This document shows, piece after piece, positions 23,142-33,167 of a stretch of DNA of 64,000 nt. Position 1 is the first letter of the stretch. Each line of letters starts with the position of its first letter. A program made the position numbers and the translations under genes. Below the pieces are notes generated by a model. The model did not search any database and was not told the DNA's origin. It saw only the letters and a program-made list of their open reading frames with translations. Source of the DNA: Coniella vitis (taxonomy: Eukaryota > Ascomycota > Sordariomycetes > Diaporthales > Schizoparmaceae); NCBI GenBank assembly GCA_011317545.1, contig WUJK01000001.1, positions 4,507,001 through 4,571,000 on the forward strand, in the 5' to 3' direction.

Positions 23142-24800
23142 CTAGGAAGCAAGCTGCCTGGCTCTGAGCTCGTGATTTCTAAACACCCGCCCCTCCACAC
23201 GCCTTCTCGTCTCGCGCGGAAGCTTGTCGCGCCACTTGGCGTCCAGCACGATCGAGTCGGCAAAGGGGAAGCCGTACATGCGGATCTCGGTCGTCTGGTT
23301 ATTGGGCGCCGGCTCGCAAGAGACACACGCCCGGCCGCGGTGATCAAAGTAGAAACTGGACACAGTGCGCTCCGGCAGGTCCAGGGAGTTCTTGAGCGTG
23401 CGAGCGAAGCGCAGATGGGGCGCCCGCTGCCGGTCCCAAAAGACGTAACCCGTGCGTCGCAGCACGTACTCGAGACGGCGGTCTGTGGTGGTGAGGGCGG
23501 GCCACGACTTGGGCCAGTCGGTGTTGCTGGCTGTGAAGACGGAGAGATACTCCTCAAAGAAGCCGTTGGACGGCGCATCCAGCTCGTCCTCGACGGGCGG
23601 CTGCTGGCCGGCCTTGATGGACCGGCGCTGCATGCGCCAGAGCCGGCTGCGCAGCTGGCTGTCGGTGGGGCGGTACACCACATAGTCCATGTGGAAATAG
23701 CGATTGCCAAAGGTGCCGCCCGGAAGGCCGTCGTGGAGCGTCGCCCACATCTCGTCGTCCAGCGCCTCCGGGTCGCCCTGCTTGAGCGTGTGGATGAGCG
23801 TGTGCACGCTGGCGCCGAGGTACTTGCCCACCGAGCCCGGGCCAATGTTGTAGGCGTGCATGATGCCCTTGCGCGCCGTCAGGTGCCGGTGCTTGGCCCA
23901 GTGGCGGCGGTGGACAAACGAGTTGGGCTCCCACTGCGCCACGGGCACGTCAAAGACCTTGACGATGAGCATGTACCACAGCCGCTCCGCGTGCTCCCAC
24001 ACGGCGCGGACCTGCTCGACGTCGGCGGCCGGCAGGTGGCACAGGAGCAGCGCGCAGTCGTCGCGGGAGCCCGTGTGGGCGTGCATCTGCTTGACGACCT
24101 CGCCGCGCATCACGGCGCAGATGAGCCGGCGCCGCTCGGCGTGCGACAGCGCCGCGTACATGTTGCTGGCGGGGGCGCGCGCCACGTGCGTCAGGTGGGC
24201 GGCCGTGTACGAGGGCAGCAGCGCCGAGCTCTTGTCCGGGGCGTGGCTGTGGTGGGCTGGGCCACTCGCGGGGCCCATGTGCAGGCACTTGTAGGCGTAG
24301 TCCTCGACGAGGGCGCGGGCTGCGGCGAGGTGGGCCACGGCTGCGGCGAGAAACCGGCCCATGGACTCGGCGCGCTGCTCTGTGCCGGGGCTGCCGAGGA
24401 AGTCTGGATGGGACTGCCAGAGGCTGATTTGCTCCATGGCTTTGGCACAGCTGCGGGCGTTGGGGGCGGCATAACCGCCGCGAACGACTTCTATCGCCAA
24501 GGGCGATGGCTGGTTCATGCAGCCTGGCATTTCAGTTAGCATGTTTTGGTTGCAGGAGCAGGAAACGGGGAAGCGGACGAGGCCCATGGCCATGTTCACG
24601 CCTTCGTAGCTGAACTCATTCGAGAGAACCGCGAGCTGGATCTGGGGCCGGAAAAAGCCGTACAGCTGGCTGAACTTCTTGCACGTCAAGATGGTGTTGA
24701 GGAGGTCCTCTCGGCTGTCAAGCTGGGAGAAAACGAGGGACAACACCTCGGTGGGCATGTGTCGAGAGAGGCTCAGCGCCTGCTGGGTCCTGAAAGCCAT
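23142..24800 (-). CDS. F-box-like protein of unknown target
   Basis: A single uninterrupted frame of 552 residues. Residues about 10-50 (LSRHMPTEVLSLVFSQLDSR, then a CKKFSQLYGFF region) look like a degenerate F-box, which would link the protein to Skp1 and an SCF ubiquitin ligase. The remainder has no domain I recognise. It is rich in Trp, His and Arg, with blocks such as WAKHRHLTARKGIMHAYNIG and GGTFGNRYFHMDYVVYRP. Such intronless F-box proteins with unique C-termini are common and fast-evolving in filamentous fungi. High GC throughout gives long antisense open frames, which I regard as shadows. Confidence 0.75.
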   Translation of the reverse strand: MAFRTQQALSLSRHMPTEVLSLVFSQLDSREDLLNTILTCKKFSQLYGFFRPQIQLAVLSNEFSYEGVNMAMGLVRFPVSCSCNQNMLTEMPGCMNQPSPLAIEVVRGGYAAPNARSCAKAMEQISLWQSHPDFLGSPGTEQRAESMGRFLAAAVAHLAAARALVEDYAYKCLHMGPASGPAHHSHAPDKSSALLPSYTAAHLTHVARAPASNMYAALSHAERRRLICAVMRGEVVKQMHAHTGSRDDCALLLCHLPAADVEQVRAVWEHAERLWYMLIVKVFDVPVAQWEPNSFVHRRHWAKHRHLTARKGIMHAYNIGPGSVGKYLGASVHTLIHTLKQGDPEALDDEMWATLHDGLPGGTFGNRYFHMDYVVYRPTDSQLRSRLWRMQRRSIKAGQQPPVEDELDAPSNGFFEEYLSVFTASNTDWPKSWPALTTTDRRLEYVLRRTGYVFWDRQRAPHLRFARTLKNSLDLPERTVSSFYFDHRGRACVSCEPAPNNQTTEIRMYGFPFADSIVLDAKWRDKLPRETRRRVEGRVFRNHELRARQLAS

Positions 24801-26431
24801 TGGATCCTGTCAATCCTGTGCAGACGGATGGAGAGAATTGTGTGGCTTGAATGTTGTTGGCTTTGGAGTGTTTGGGAATCTTGGTTTTGCAAGACCTGGT
24901 ATTCAGCGAGCTGGGAAAGGCATGTGTCTAAATAGAAGGTTAATGGATGTAATTTCGGGTGTTCTTGATTCCAGATTGAATAGCATCCGTCGTCGTAAAC
25001 AAGGCCTTGCACACCGATATAACAATGCATTGAAAAGGCTACCGAGTCGGCCGTCGACTGTTCGGGGCGGTTGATCATACAATTTCTTTGTTGGAGTCGC
25101 TCGTGCAGCGCCTGTCTTTGTGCCCGTGAGGACCCAGTGTGTTCAGGCGCTCGGCGTTCTTGTCAGGTGGCATAGTTCTTGGGTGCTAATTATAGTATAA
25201 TGGCCTTGGTCATCGAGTTCTTTGCTCTTGGTGCAAAGTATGCGTCGTGAGTGATTGTCAACGGGCCTTCCTCAGTACTGCCATGACATTTCTGACAGCC
25301 GTATTTGTCTCTTTTGATGGATAAGCCTGAGTGTTATCCTAGACAACAAAATGATGAGGAACGTAGAATGCAATTCTGCTGGAGTAGTCTTTGTGAGAGG
25401 CGGCTATGTATGGAAGGCCTTGTGCGTATTGTCCTTGGCTCGATTGTTGTCAGCGGACTGAAGTCTGCTCAGCACTCTGAGTATCATCTCGTTTTCTTCT
25501 ACTCCGCGCGGGCAAGGCTTTTGAGGGATCTCTCTTCGAATCGTGCACAAAGCATCATTGCAACGGCCTTGCAATACTCGAAACCCCCTCTTCCCTCCTC
25601 ACACTCAACACCGACCTCTTTGTCTCGATATCGAGTCTGATGGTGGCTCTTCAATGATCTTGTAAGCATGGCCGTGGAAGAAGAATTGGCAATCTTCACA
25701 GATGACTACAAGAAGTATGAGCGTAGAAAGCTGTCGAGTAGCGTCTCTGCTGAGCAATTTGTCAGATAAGACGTCCCAGTTCGGTATATGGAACAGCAAT
25801 AGAGAGGACATGGCAAAGGCTCGAAGTGCTTGCGATGCAGTTGATTTCTGTGGCAGCTTTATTGGTACTGCTGCTTGAATCTATTACTCATCAGAGTTAG
25901 TAATCGGTTATAGCGACACTTTCATTGATCAGATACTCGGAGTGTGAGAACTGCGTCGGTATTGTTTTTCAAATAGATATTATCTATTTCGTTGATGCTG
26001 TCTTTTTTTCTTTCTTTCTTTCTTTTTTTTTTAACCTTAACACTGCACCCAAAAGACTCACAAAGAAGGGGAAGCAGCAGTTGGGCAGAGATGGTGAGGT
26101 CTGATTGTATATATATACTATGTAAAGAGGGAGACGGAAAGGCTCGAATTCGGCGCTCTTTCACTGGCAGTAACAACTCTTAAACAGCAGGTGAATTCGC
26201 CCATGATGTTAGTATTAGTATTATATACTGTGTATTCCTAGGAGGTGCCAGGGTTGTTGAATCTGAACCAATCATCTTACACGAATACGCCCCGTCGCAC
26301 GATGACAATTTAACCCACCCACCCCCCACTGGGCGTCAAATCGTACTCCTCGGTTGACAAAAATTTCTTCAAGACGGCTAACGAGCCCCCCCCCCCAAAA
26401 AAAAAGAAGCGCAAAAAGGAAAAGATTAGGA
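24801..26431. other. Intergenic region upstream of the F-box gene
   Basis: No gene is supported. The last 600 nt before the tRNA are AT-rich, with T-rich tracts near 26,006-26,032 and TATATATA near 26,110. Confidence 0.55.
26413..26423 (-). terminator. Pol III terminator of tRNA-Pro
   Basis: Two T-runs (4 and 5 T on the minus strand) lie within 20 nt of the tRNA 3' end. Confidence 0.7.
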
Positions 26432-26522
26432 GGGTCTGTCCGTGGATCGAACACGGGACCTCTTGCAATGAGTGAATAGGGTGTTACCCTAAGCAAGAAT
26501 CATACCACTAGACCAACAGACC
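26432..26522 (-). tRNA. tRNA-Pro (anticodon AGG) with a 19-nt intron
   Basis: The acceptor stem GGTCTGT pairs with ACAGACC, followed by discriminator C. The T arm is CCGTG-TTCGATC-CACGG. The anticodon stem CTTGC/GCAAG flanks a loop TTAGGG+T that contains AGG. About 19 nt (starting TAACACCC) interrupt the loop after position 37, and CACCCTA in the intron can pair with TAGGGT around the anticodon, the usual anticodon-intron helix. Mature length is 72 nt without CCA. A Pol III terminator of T-runs follows just downstream on the minus strand (about 26,413-26,423). It reads proline CCU codons. Confidence 0.95.
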
Positions 26523-27986
26523 GAAATTCCCAATTCGAATTGTTGAAAACCGCTGTTTTGATTTAGTCTATATACTTTTGTTCAAATTCTCTACTTCCTT
26601 TCTCTCGTTGACCCTCCTCGTCCATAACTAATCCGTCAACCCAACCCAACCCACCCACCTCCTCCATCATCCCATCTATTGTCTCGCTTGATTCTTTGTG
26701 GACGTTTAGGTTGATAGCGTCAACGCCAAGCTTTGCTGGGCTTGCCGAAGCGGGGAGATTCTGCGAAGCGGAGCGCCAGGGGCCCTGCGCCCCCACGACA
26801 TGAGACGCCGTTGGTTTGAGCCTCACAGCCCCAGCTCGCGCCGCCGCACCCTCTGCCCGGGGTGAGACTCTCGCTTAGGCAGCCTCTCCTTGTCTTGTTT
26901 GTATTGCCGTCGTCTAACGACACACGGTGATGTGAGCTCTGGCAGAGATTTGTTCACGCGAATCAGAGGACATGTCGAACGGGAGATCGGCACAGATTAC
27001 TTGGTGAATATCTGAAGGAACTCACGCCGCGCCCTCATCCTCGCCTTGAGACTCCGGGTGTTCGGCACACCTTGGCATGCTTGGCCGGCGTCAGCGCTAT
27101 CATAATGGGAAAGCTTTCTCTAACAAGCTATTTTGGCCACCAAAAAGAATGCTACGAAAAGGGAAAGAAAAAAAAAGAAAAAACCTCCTGTGGCGGTCTG
27201 ACGAGACAGCGACAGGCACTTTTGTTTCCTTTGCCATCCCAAAAAAGGTCGGCATGGCCGTAAGATCAGACTATGCCATGGAGCTCATCCGGGCCTTTTC
27301 GTTCGTCTGTCGGCGAGAAACATTGCTCTCGTTCGTCCACGAGGAGGAAACATTTCTTATCTCTCGACACTTTGTCCCCAATCGAGCGCGTTAGCCGAGC
27401 GTCTGCATCAACGCATCCAATGCTGTCTCGTCTCAACATTGTTTACAACCATGGATTGCTCGTCTGAAATGGCGACTCTAGAGGTTTGAGATGGGATTTC
27501 TGGGTAGGATATGCGGCAGGGCGTGTCATCGCCATCGAGGCATGACCGCTCATCACCGTGGACACACGCGCGAGGACGAGAACATACCTCGGGACAAGCG
27601 AGGAAGAAGCAAAAGACGGTGGAGATGATCAAGTATAAAGACGGCAGCCAGCGTCCGCCTCGACTGCTGTTCATCTCGTCTCATCACCATCACCATCTTT
27701 TCACACAGCATCTACAGCTTCTCTTTCGTTTTTCCTTCGCTACCAACACGATTGAATCGTGCCTCTCATTCACTGTCATCCTGTCCGTTGACCGACAATA
27801 AAACTAGTCTTTACTTTTTAAATCCTTACCAACAAACAGACATTGTTTCCCCAAACCGTCTTTACCATCCATCCTATCTTACTCTATTCTTTGCGTCTCT
27901 CGACCGGCAGAATTCGTCTGAAAATTTAACTCCATTCTCTACTCCTTCGAAAAAGATCAGCCTTTTGTATAGCCAAACCAGCAACA
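26523..27986. other. Intergenic region, tRNA to GAS-like gene B
   Basis: No gene is supported. The last 400 nt carry the promoter and a pyrimidine-rich leader of GAS-like gene B. Confidence 0.55.
27634..27640 (+). promoter_or_regulatory. Putative TATA box of GAS-like gene B
   Basis: TATAAAG about 350 nt before the start codon, the same heptamer as upstream of paralogue A. The pyrimidine-rich leader between it and the ATG is long. Confidence 0.45.
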
Positions 27987-28999
27987 ATGTACTCCCAGCT
28001 TACTGCCGTTCTCTTTGCCCTGGTGGCTGCTCCTCTTGTCTCTGCCCACGGCGAGATTCTGACCGCTGTTGGAGAGTAAGTTGCCTTCCCCTTCTCCCCA
28101 TCAGACCAAGCAAGCCACAATCAACCCATCCCGCTGACACACGATTGCACCCGCACAATAGCCAAGGTGGCAACGGAACCGCGCTGGGCATCAAGGGCGG
28201 CGTGGTCCCCGGCGAAGGTGCCAACTCGGTCACCGAAGTGCAGACGACCGTCTTCTGGTCCAAGGACATCAAGACCGACTACGACATTGGCTTCACCGAG
28301 GGCGGCGTGGCGGGCAACGGCAACAACCAGGTCGACTACGTCAAGTACTCGATGGCGCAGAGCGGCGACACGCTGCCCCAGGTCAGCAGCGGCGGCTCGG
28401 TCTCGGGAGTCTTCCACGTGGTCACCGACGACGGCTGCGGCCCTCTCGAGGCCCTCATCGACCCCAACGCCACCATGCTCTTCAGCAAGGCCGTCAGCGC
28501 AAAGGTTACCAGCGACGTGCCCGGCACCGGCACGCCCGGCGAGTGCCCTACGGACTTGGACAGCGGCGTCGACAGCAAGATCAAGAGACACCTTCGTCGC
28601 GCGCTTGTCAAGATGGGCCTGATTTCCAAGCGCGCCAAGAATGTCAACAAGAGCTATGTGAGTACTCTTTCATTTTTCATCTTCCCCCTGTCTTTTCCTT
28701 GCGATCCCACCTCGGTTCTTTTTCTATCTTTTTCTTTTTCTTTTTTTCCTCTTTCTTTTTTTAAAATAAAAAAATACGCCTTGAGCTGACAAGCCGCCTC
28801 CTTCTTCTAGAACTACTCGGTCGAAATCCCAGCTGGCACCACCTGCACGGGCACCATCAACGGCATGACCGGGCTCTGCCTCGTCAAAGTCTCCAACAAC
28901 AACGCCAATGGTCCCTTTGGCGGTGTCGTTGTTGTCCAGATGAGCAACTCGACGACTTCTGCTGCCCGCGTCAAGCGCTCCACTTCCTTTACCGCTTGA
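27987..28999 (+). CDS. GAS/Egh16-like secreted protein B (DUF3129, appressorial virulence-factor family)
   Basis: Exons 27987-28075, 28162-28657 and 28811-28999 encode 257 residues. A 20-residue signal peptide ends PLVSA, so the mature protein would begin His21-Gly. It shares with paralogue A the blocks QGGNGTALGIKGGVVPG, LPQVSSGGSVSGVFHVV (His115), DDGCGP, and TCTGTINGMTGLCLVKV then GPFGGVVVVQM. Cysteines are 122, 158, 207 and 218; the first two are absent from paralogue A. Lys-Arg pairs at 186-187 and 250-251 are possible Kex2 sites. The second intron sits at the same place as in A (after a Tyr codon, phase 0); the first is shifted by a few codons. A T/A-rich second intron of 153 nt could be misread as coding. 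The function is inferred from the family only. Confidence 0.88.
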
Positions 29000-30726
29000 T
29001 TGCGCGTTCAAAGATTAAAAAAAAAAAAAGAAAAAAGAACGGGTCTTGTTGGGTTGAAGGCTAGAAACCTCTTTTCTGCGATCATGACAGTTTCTACTCG
29101 CCAGACTTGACTAATTCGTCTTGGAACGCAAAGAAGGCGATTATCTTCCGGGACAGTCAATCCAAGGATTGGGTGTATCAGGAAGAAGGAGAGATGTCGT
29201 GGAGGCGAAGGTGTGGATGGGGATTATTTCTATATATCAGGCTGGTCCGGCACTTACTTCTAGTATAGTAGTTATCTAAGCGCTAGTATGAATACATGAT
29301 GATGATGTGTTTCTCTGGTGTACCACTTGAATGACCCGAGGGCTTGAAATCTGTCTTGACGGAGGTGGACACTTTTTCTGAAAGCGTTGCTTTGAGTTTC
29401 AAAGGGACTTGCATCTGAGTATTTCCTCACTTCCAAGCAGAGTTGGCACAGGAGTAAAAAGTATACATAGTACAACACACTCTAACCTGTGGTATTCCAT
29501 AGTGTCTAACACACATGTGCAGCCGGCTCACGGAGGATAAAGCCCGTCAAGACGCCCAAGCGCAAGCGGTCATGATTCGCTTTCGTGGCAACAAGATGCC
29601 ACTTTGTTGGGAAGGCTTGGGTCTTATTCGCATGCTGACATGGTATTTCATTATCTACACAACACTCACGCACTCATATGACGAGCATGCTGGCTTGGCA
29701 GAGCCACGAAACGAGGGGTGGATAGATAACGTGAGATTCTTTTTGACAAATTATTCTGCCCACATCTTGGCAAAGTCATGGTGAGAAGTTGCTCAGATGG
29801 AAGCTATGGAATTCACCTTGTTCGGATGCCTTTCCTTTGACCTCTACTGTGACGGTGCTCTCCATCAGCCACACGCTCCGGCGAGAGATGAGTACTGACT
29901 GTTGTGTAGACATGAATTCACACACACCTCGAGTCATTCCAGTTCCAAGCCCGAGCAGACGTAGATAGGCACCGGCCAGGGCCGAGAGCTGGGTCTCCCG
30001 GACAAGGGCATGGAGTAAAGAGCGGATCACGGCGCAGCGACTATGGTAGAGTGAGAATCAAAAGCCAAGAGGATTCATGATTTCCAAGGCTGGGGTTGGC
30101 GGTGAAGATTGTCCATTTCCCCTGTGTGGATTTCCGCTCGGCCAACGGCACCGCAAAACAAAAGAGGAAAAAAAAGAAAAGATCCACTTGAGATGCCGAC
30201 TTTCCAGGGGCCCAGATCAGTGCTTATTGGCCCGCCGGTGCGGTGGACGGAGCAGCAGCCCCGTAGGATGAGGAGAGAAGAGCCCAGCTGAGGAAATACC
30301 TGTATCCTCGGATGGTGAATGAGCAGGTGGGTGAGCGAGAGGGACAGGACTGTCAGTGCTCTATGTATATACCAGGTCTGCGTGTATTATGTTGTGGCAG
30401 TTGGCAATATATATATATTTATGTATATATATATATATATAAATCTATATAACGCTATACTCAGCCCCGCCGTTCCACTCTGAGCTTATCTCTTTATTCT
30501 CCTGTTTACCCATCTGAGGACGGCCCAGCAGAGCACAGCCGAAACTCAACCTAATCTCACACATCATCACCACGTACCTGGCTCGAGGCGCGAGCACGGC
30601 TGAGAATCCAGGTCGACTCCCAGTAGAGTTGGCGCCAGCAAATATCTCTCCGCACATTCAAACGCACCGACTGTTGCCAAAGTACAAATCACAAGACAAG
30701 AACGCAATCAAAACAAGACCATCGCC
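29000..30726. other. Intergenic region, GAS-like B to PLC
   Basis: No gene is supported. A poly-A tract follows the stop codon of GAS-like B, and an AT microsatellite lies at 30,406-30,442 in the PLC upstream region. Confidence 0.55.
30406..30442. repeat. AT dinucleotide microsatellite
   Basis: Two runs of (AT)n, interrupted once, about 290 nt before the PLC start codon. Confidence 0.95.
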
Positions 30727-32646
30727 ATGGCAGAAGGCCTCGCCGCGGCCCTCTCGTCCCTCAACCCCTTCCGCCGCGCGAGCCCAGACCACGATGAAGT
30801 CGGCGAAGCAATCGACAGCAACACGGTCGCGGGCGGCGGCCACTCCATCCTCTGCGCCTCAGCAGAAGACACCACGACGACGGCGACGGCGCACAGCCCG
30901 CCGCTCCGAGTGAGCCATGCGCTGCGCTCCTTTCTCCTCGCCCAAGGGGTGCTCGCGCCGTCAGACCTCGCATCCGCCGCAGACGCGAGCCCGGCGCTGC
31001 GGGCCCTCGCCGCCAAGCCACACATCCGCGTCCCCGCCGAGGTGCTCGACCGCGCGCACCCGCTGCCCGAGTACTTCATCAGCTCGTCGCACAACACGTA
31101 CCTCATGGCACACCAGCTCTTTGGCTCCTCGTCGGCCGCGGCCTACGAAACCACGCTCCGCGCCGGCGCGCGCTGCGTCGAGATCGACGTGTGGGACGAC
31201 GAGACCAACGCCGACGAGCCCAAGGTCACGCACGGCTTCACCCTCGTCTCGCACATTCCCTTCCGCGCCGTGTGTGAGACGATCCGCGACATGGTCGATG
31301 CCGAGGCCCAAGAAGCTGCTGCCGCTGCTGCCGCTGCTGCCGCAACAGCAGCAGAAGAAGAAGAAGAAGCCTGCAACGCGCCCGTCTCGCCCAGCAGACA
31401 CGGCTCCCAGCCGGCGCCGATCCTCGTCTCGCTCGAGAACCACTGCGCCGCGCACGGGCAGCAGCGGCTCGTCGCCATCATGAAGCACGTCTGGGGCGAC
31501 CGGCTGCTCAGCGAGGCGGTGCGCGCCAAGGGCCACCACGAGCAACAGGGCGGCGAGCACGTCACGCTCGCGGACCTGGGCGCCAAGATTGTGCTCATGG
31601 TCGAGTACCACCTGCAAGGCGAGGCCGACCTGCACGAGTCGAGCTCCAGCGACGAGTCGGCCGACGAGGCGGCCGACGGGCTGGACGGCAACGCCGTGCG
31701 CGCGTACAATCAGCGGCGCAAGACGACGGGCGCAGGCGTCATCATCCCCGAGCTGGCCGAGCTGGGCGTGTACGCGCAGTCGGTGAAGCCCATTGACAAC
31801 ACGTGGTTCGAGCAGGGCGTGGTGACCATCAAGAACAGCAGCAGCAGCGCCGACGAGCACGACCACGACGCGGCCGACAACCACCTGCGCCACCACCTCA
31901 TCAACGTCTCCGAGTCGGGCCTCAAGGCGCTGGTGCCGCGCTTCGACGCCCAGATCGGCATCCACAACGCCCACCACCTCATGCGCGTGTATCCCAAGGG
32001 CACGCGCATCGCGTCGCAAAACATGCGCCCCGTGCCCTTTTGGGGCCGCGGCGCGCAGATGTGCGCCCTCAACTGGCAGACCTTTGGCCTCAGCCTGCAG
32101 CTCAACGAGGCCCTCTTTGCAGGCACCGACGGCTACGTGCTCAAGCCCGCGGCGCTGCGCAAGGGCGGCAGCGGCCTGGCGGTGCGCGCGGGCCGCAAGA
32201 AGACGCTGCGCGTGCACATTGCGGGCGCCACCGCGGTCCCCGTGCCCAGCGGCCGCAGCGCCGACGACATCAAGCCCTACGTGACGGCGACGCTGTACCA
32301 CCCCAGTGACGTGCACCGCAGCGACGAGACGGCGCGCAAGCGCCGCACGCGCTCCTACCGGCACCACAAGCTGGGCTTCTTGCACCACGGCGAGAACCCG
32401 CCGCGCGACGATCCGATCTGGGACGAGACGCTCGAGTGGGAGTACGAGGACAGCGAGCTGGTGTTTCTGCGCATGCTGGTCAAGAGCGAGGACGCCTTCG
32501 CCGTGAATCCCATCTTTGCGCTCTGCGTCGTGAGGATTCTGTATGCGGCGCCGGGCTGGAGCTTTATCCGCATGCTGGATCTCAAGGGCCGCGAGACGCA
32601 GTGCTCCTTGCTGGTCAAGTTTGACGTGCTGGATGTGCAAGAGTAG
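30727..32646 (+). CDS. Phosphatidylinositol-specific phospholipase C (delta-like, lacks PH domain)
   Basis: An intronless frame of 639 residues. The X domain starts at PLPEYFISSSHNTY and holds all expected catalytic positions: His122, Glu152 and Asp154 in CVEIDVWDD, His169 in THGFTLVSHI, and Glu237 in SLENHC. The Y domain contains NVSESGLKALV, HLMRVYPKGTRIASQNMRP and NWQTFGLSLQLNEALFAG. A C2 domain (about 480-635) follows. The enzyme would cleave PIP2 to IP3 and diacylglycerol in calcium signalling. No PH domain is visible, and the N-terminal region has at most a degenerate EF-hand. The X domain carries a poly-Ala/poly-Glu insertion at about 195-220 between the second His and Glu237, and a Ser/Asp/Glu-rich X-Y linker at about 303-322. 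Confidence 0.93.
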   Translation: MAEGLAAALSSLNPFRRASPDHDEVGEAIDSNTVAGGGHSILCASAEDTTTTATAHSPPLRVSHALRSFLLAQGVLAPSDLASAADASPALRALAAKPHIRVPAEVLDRAHPLPEYFISSSHNTYLMAHQLFGSSSAAAYETTLRAGARCVEIDVWDDETNADEPKVTHGFTLVSHIPFRAVCETIRDMVDAEAQEAAAAAAAAAATAAEEEEEACNAPVSPSRHGSQPAPILVSLENHCAAHGQQRLVAIMKHVWGDRLLSEAVRAKGHHEQQGGEHVTLADLGAKIVLMVEYHLQGEADLHESSSSDESADEAADGLDGNAVRAYNQRRKTTGAGVIIPELAELGVYAQSVKPIDNTWFEQGVVTIKNSSSSADEHDHDAADNHLRHHLINVSESGLKALVPRFDAQIGIHNAHHLMRVYPKGTRIASQNMRPVPFWGRGAQMCALNWQTFGLSLQLNEALFAGTDGYVLKPAALRKGGSGLAVRAGRKKTLRVHIAGATAVPVPSGRSADDIKPYVTATLYHPSDVHRSDETARKRRTRSYRHHKLGFLHHGENPPRDDPIWDETLEWEYEDSELVFLRMLVKSEDAFAVNPIFALCVVRILYAAPGWSFIRMLDLKGRETQCSLLVKFDVLDVQE

Positions 32647-33167
32647 CAAGCACGAAAGGATGCTGCAAAACTGGATTGTATAAAAGAAGACGTGGATGCC
32701 CAGCCTTCATCGCTGGTTGAGTCTGAGGACCAAAGACTCACCACCATCACTAATATGCTAATGACCCGCCCATAACTTGATGATATCTTTTTGTAGTGAC
32801 AAAGTACGACTGTGACTGTATCTGCCCCGTTGTGTATCTCGGTTTCCCCCCTTCGAAGCAAGTCTCCTGTTCTGGACAGAAAGGGGTGAACAGGACATCA
32901 GAACTCTGACTAGTGGCTCTGCAAATCCTCTTCCTCCTCACTCGTGTTGCCAACTTGCCCGCTCAAAAGCACCTTATTGCTATTCATCGCAAGCAGAGAT
33001 GTTGCTGCTCTATTGATATCAGAACAGACAAACATGTACCTGTTTACAGACATTCATTACCTTGCTATCCAGCCCTCAACCAATATCTCCCAGCTCATCG
33101 ATTATATATAGCCTTATTACCATCACAGACACACGCACAATCCCTTTCACCACGACTGGAGACTTCA
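32647..33167. other. Convergent intergenic region, PLC to membrane protein
   Basis: A 3' flank for both genes. Nothing else is recognised. Confidence 0.6.

Noticed and set aside
23034..24539. Long antisense frame of 501 codons over the F-box gene
   Set aside because: A shadow of GC-rich third positions; it lacks domains, while the opposite strand has an F-box-like start and even composition.
17253..24800. Possible gene cluster (GH92, SDR, F-box) as a functional unit
   Set aside because: Same strand, but intergenic gaps of 0.7-1 kb, separate TATA boxes and unrelated roles; no biosynthetic core enzyme.
30961..32649. Antisense 562-codon frame over the PLC gene
   Set aside because: It mirrors the codon bias of PLC, whose catalytic residues are all present on the plus strand.
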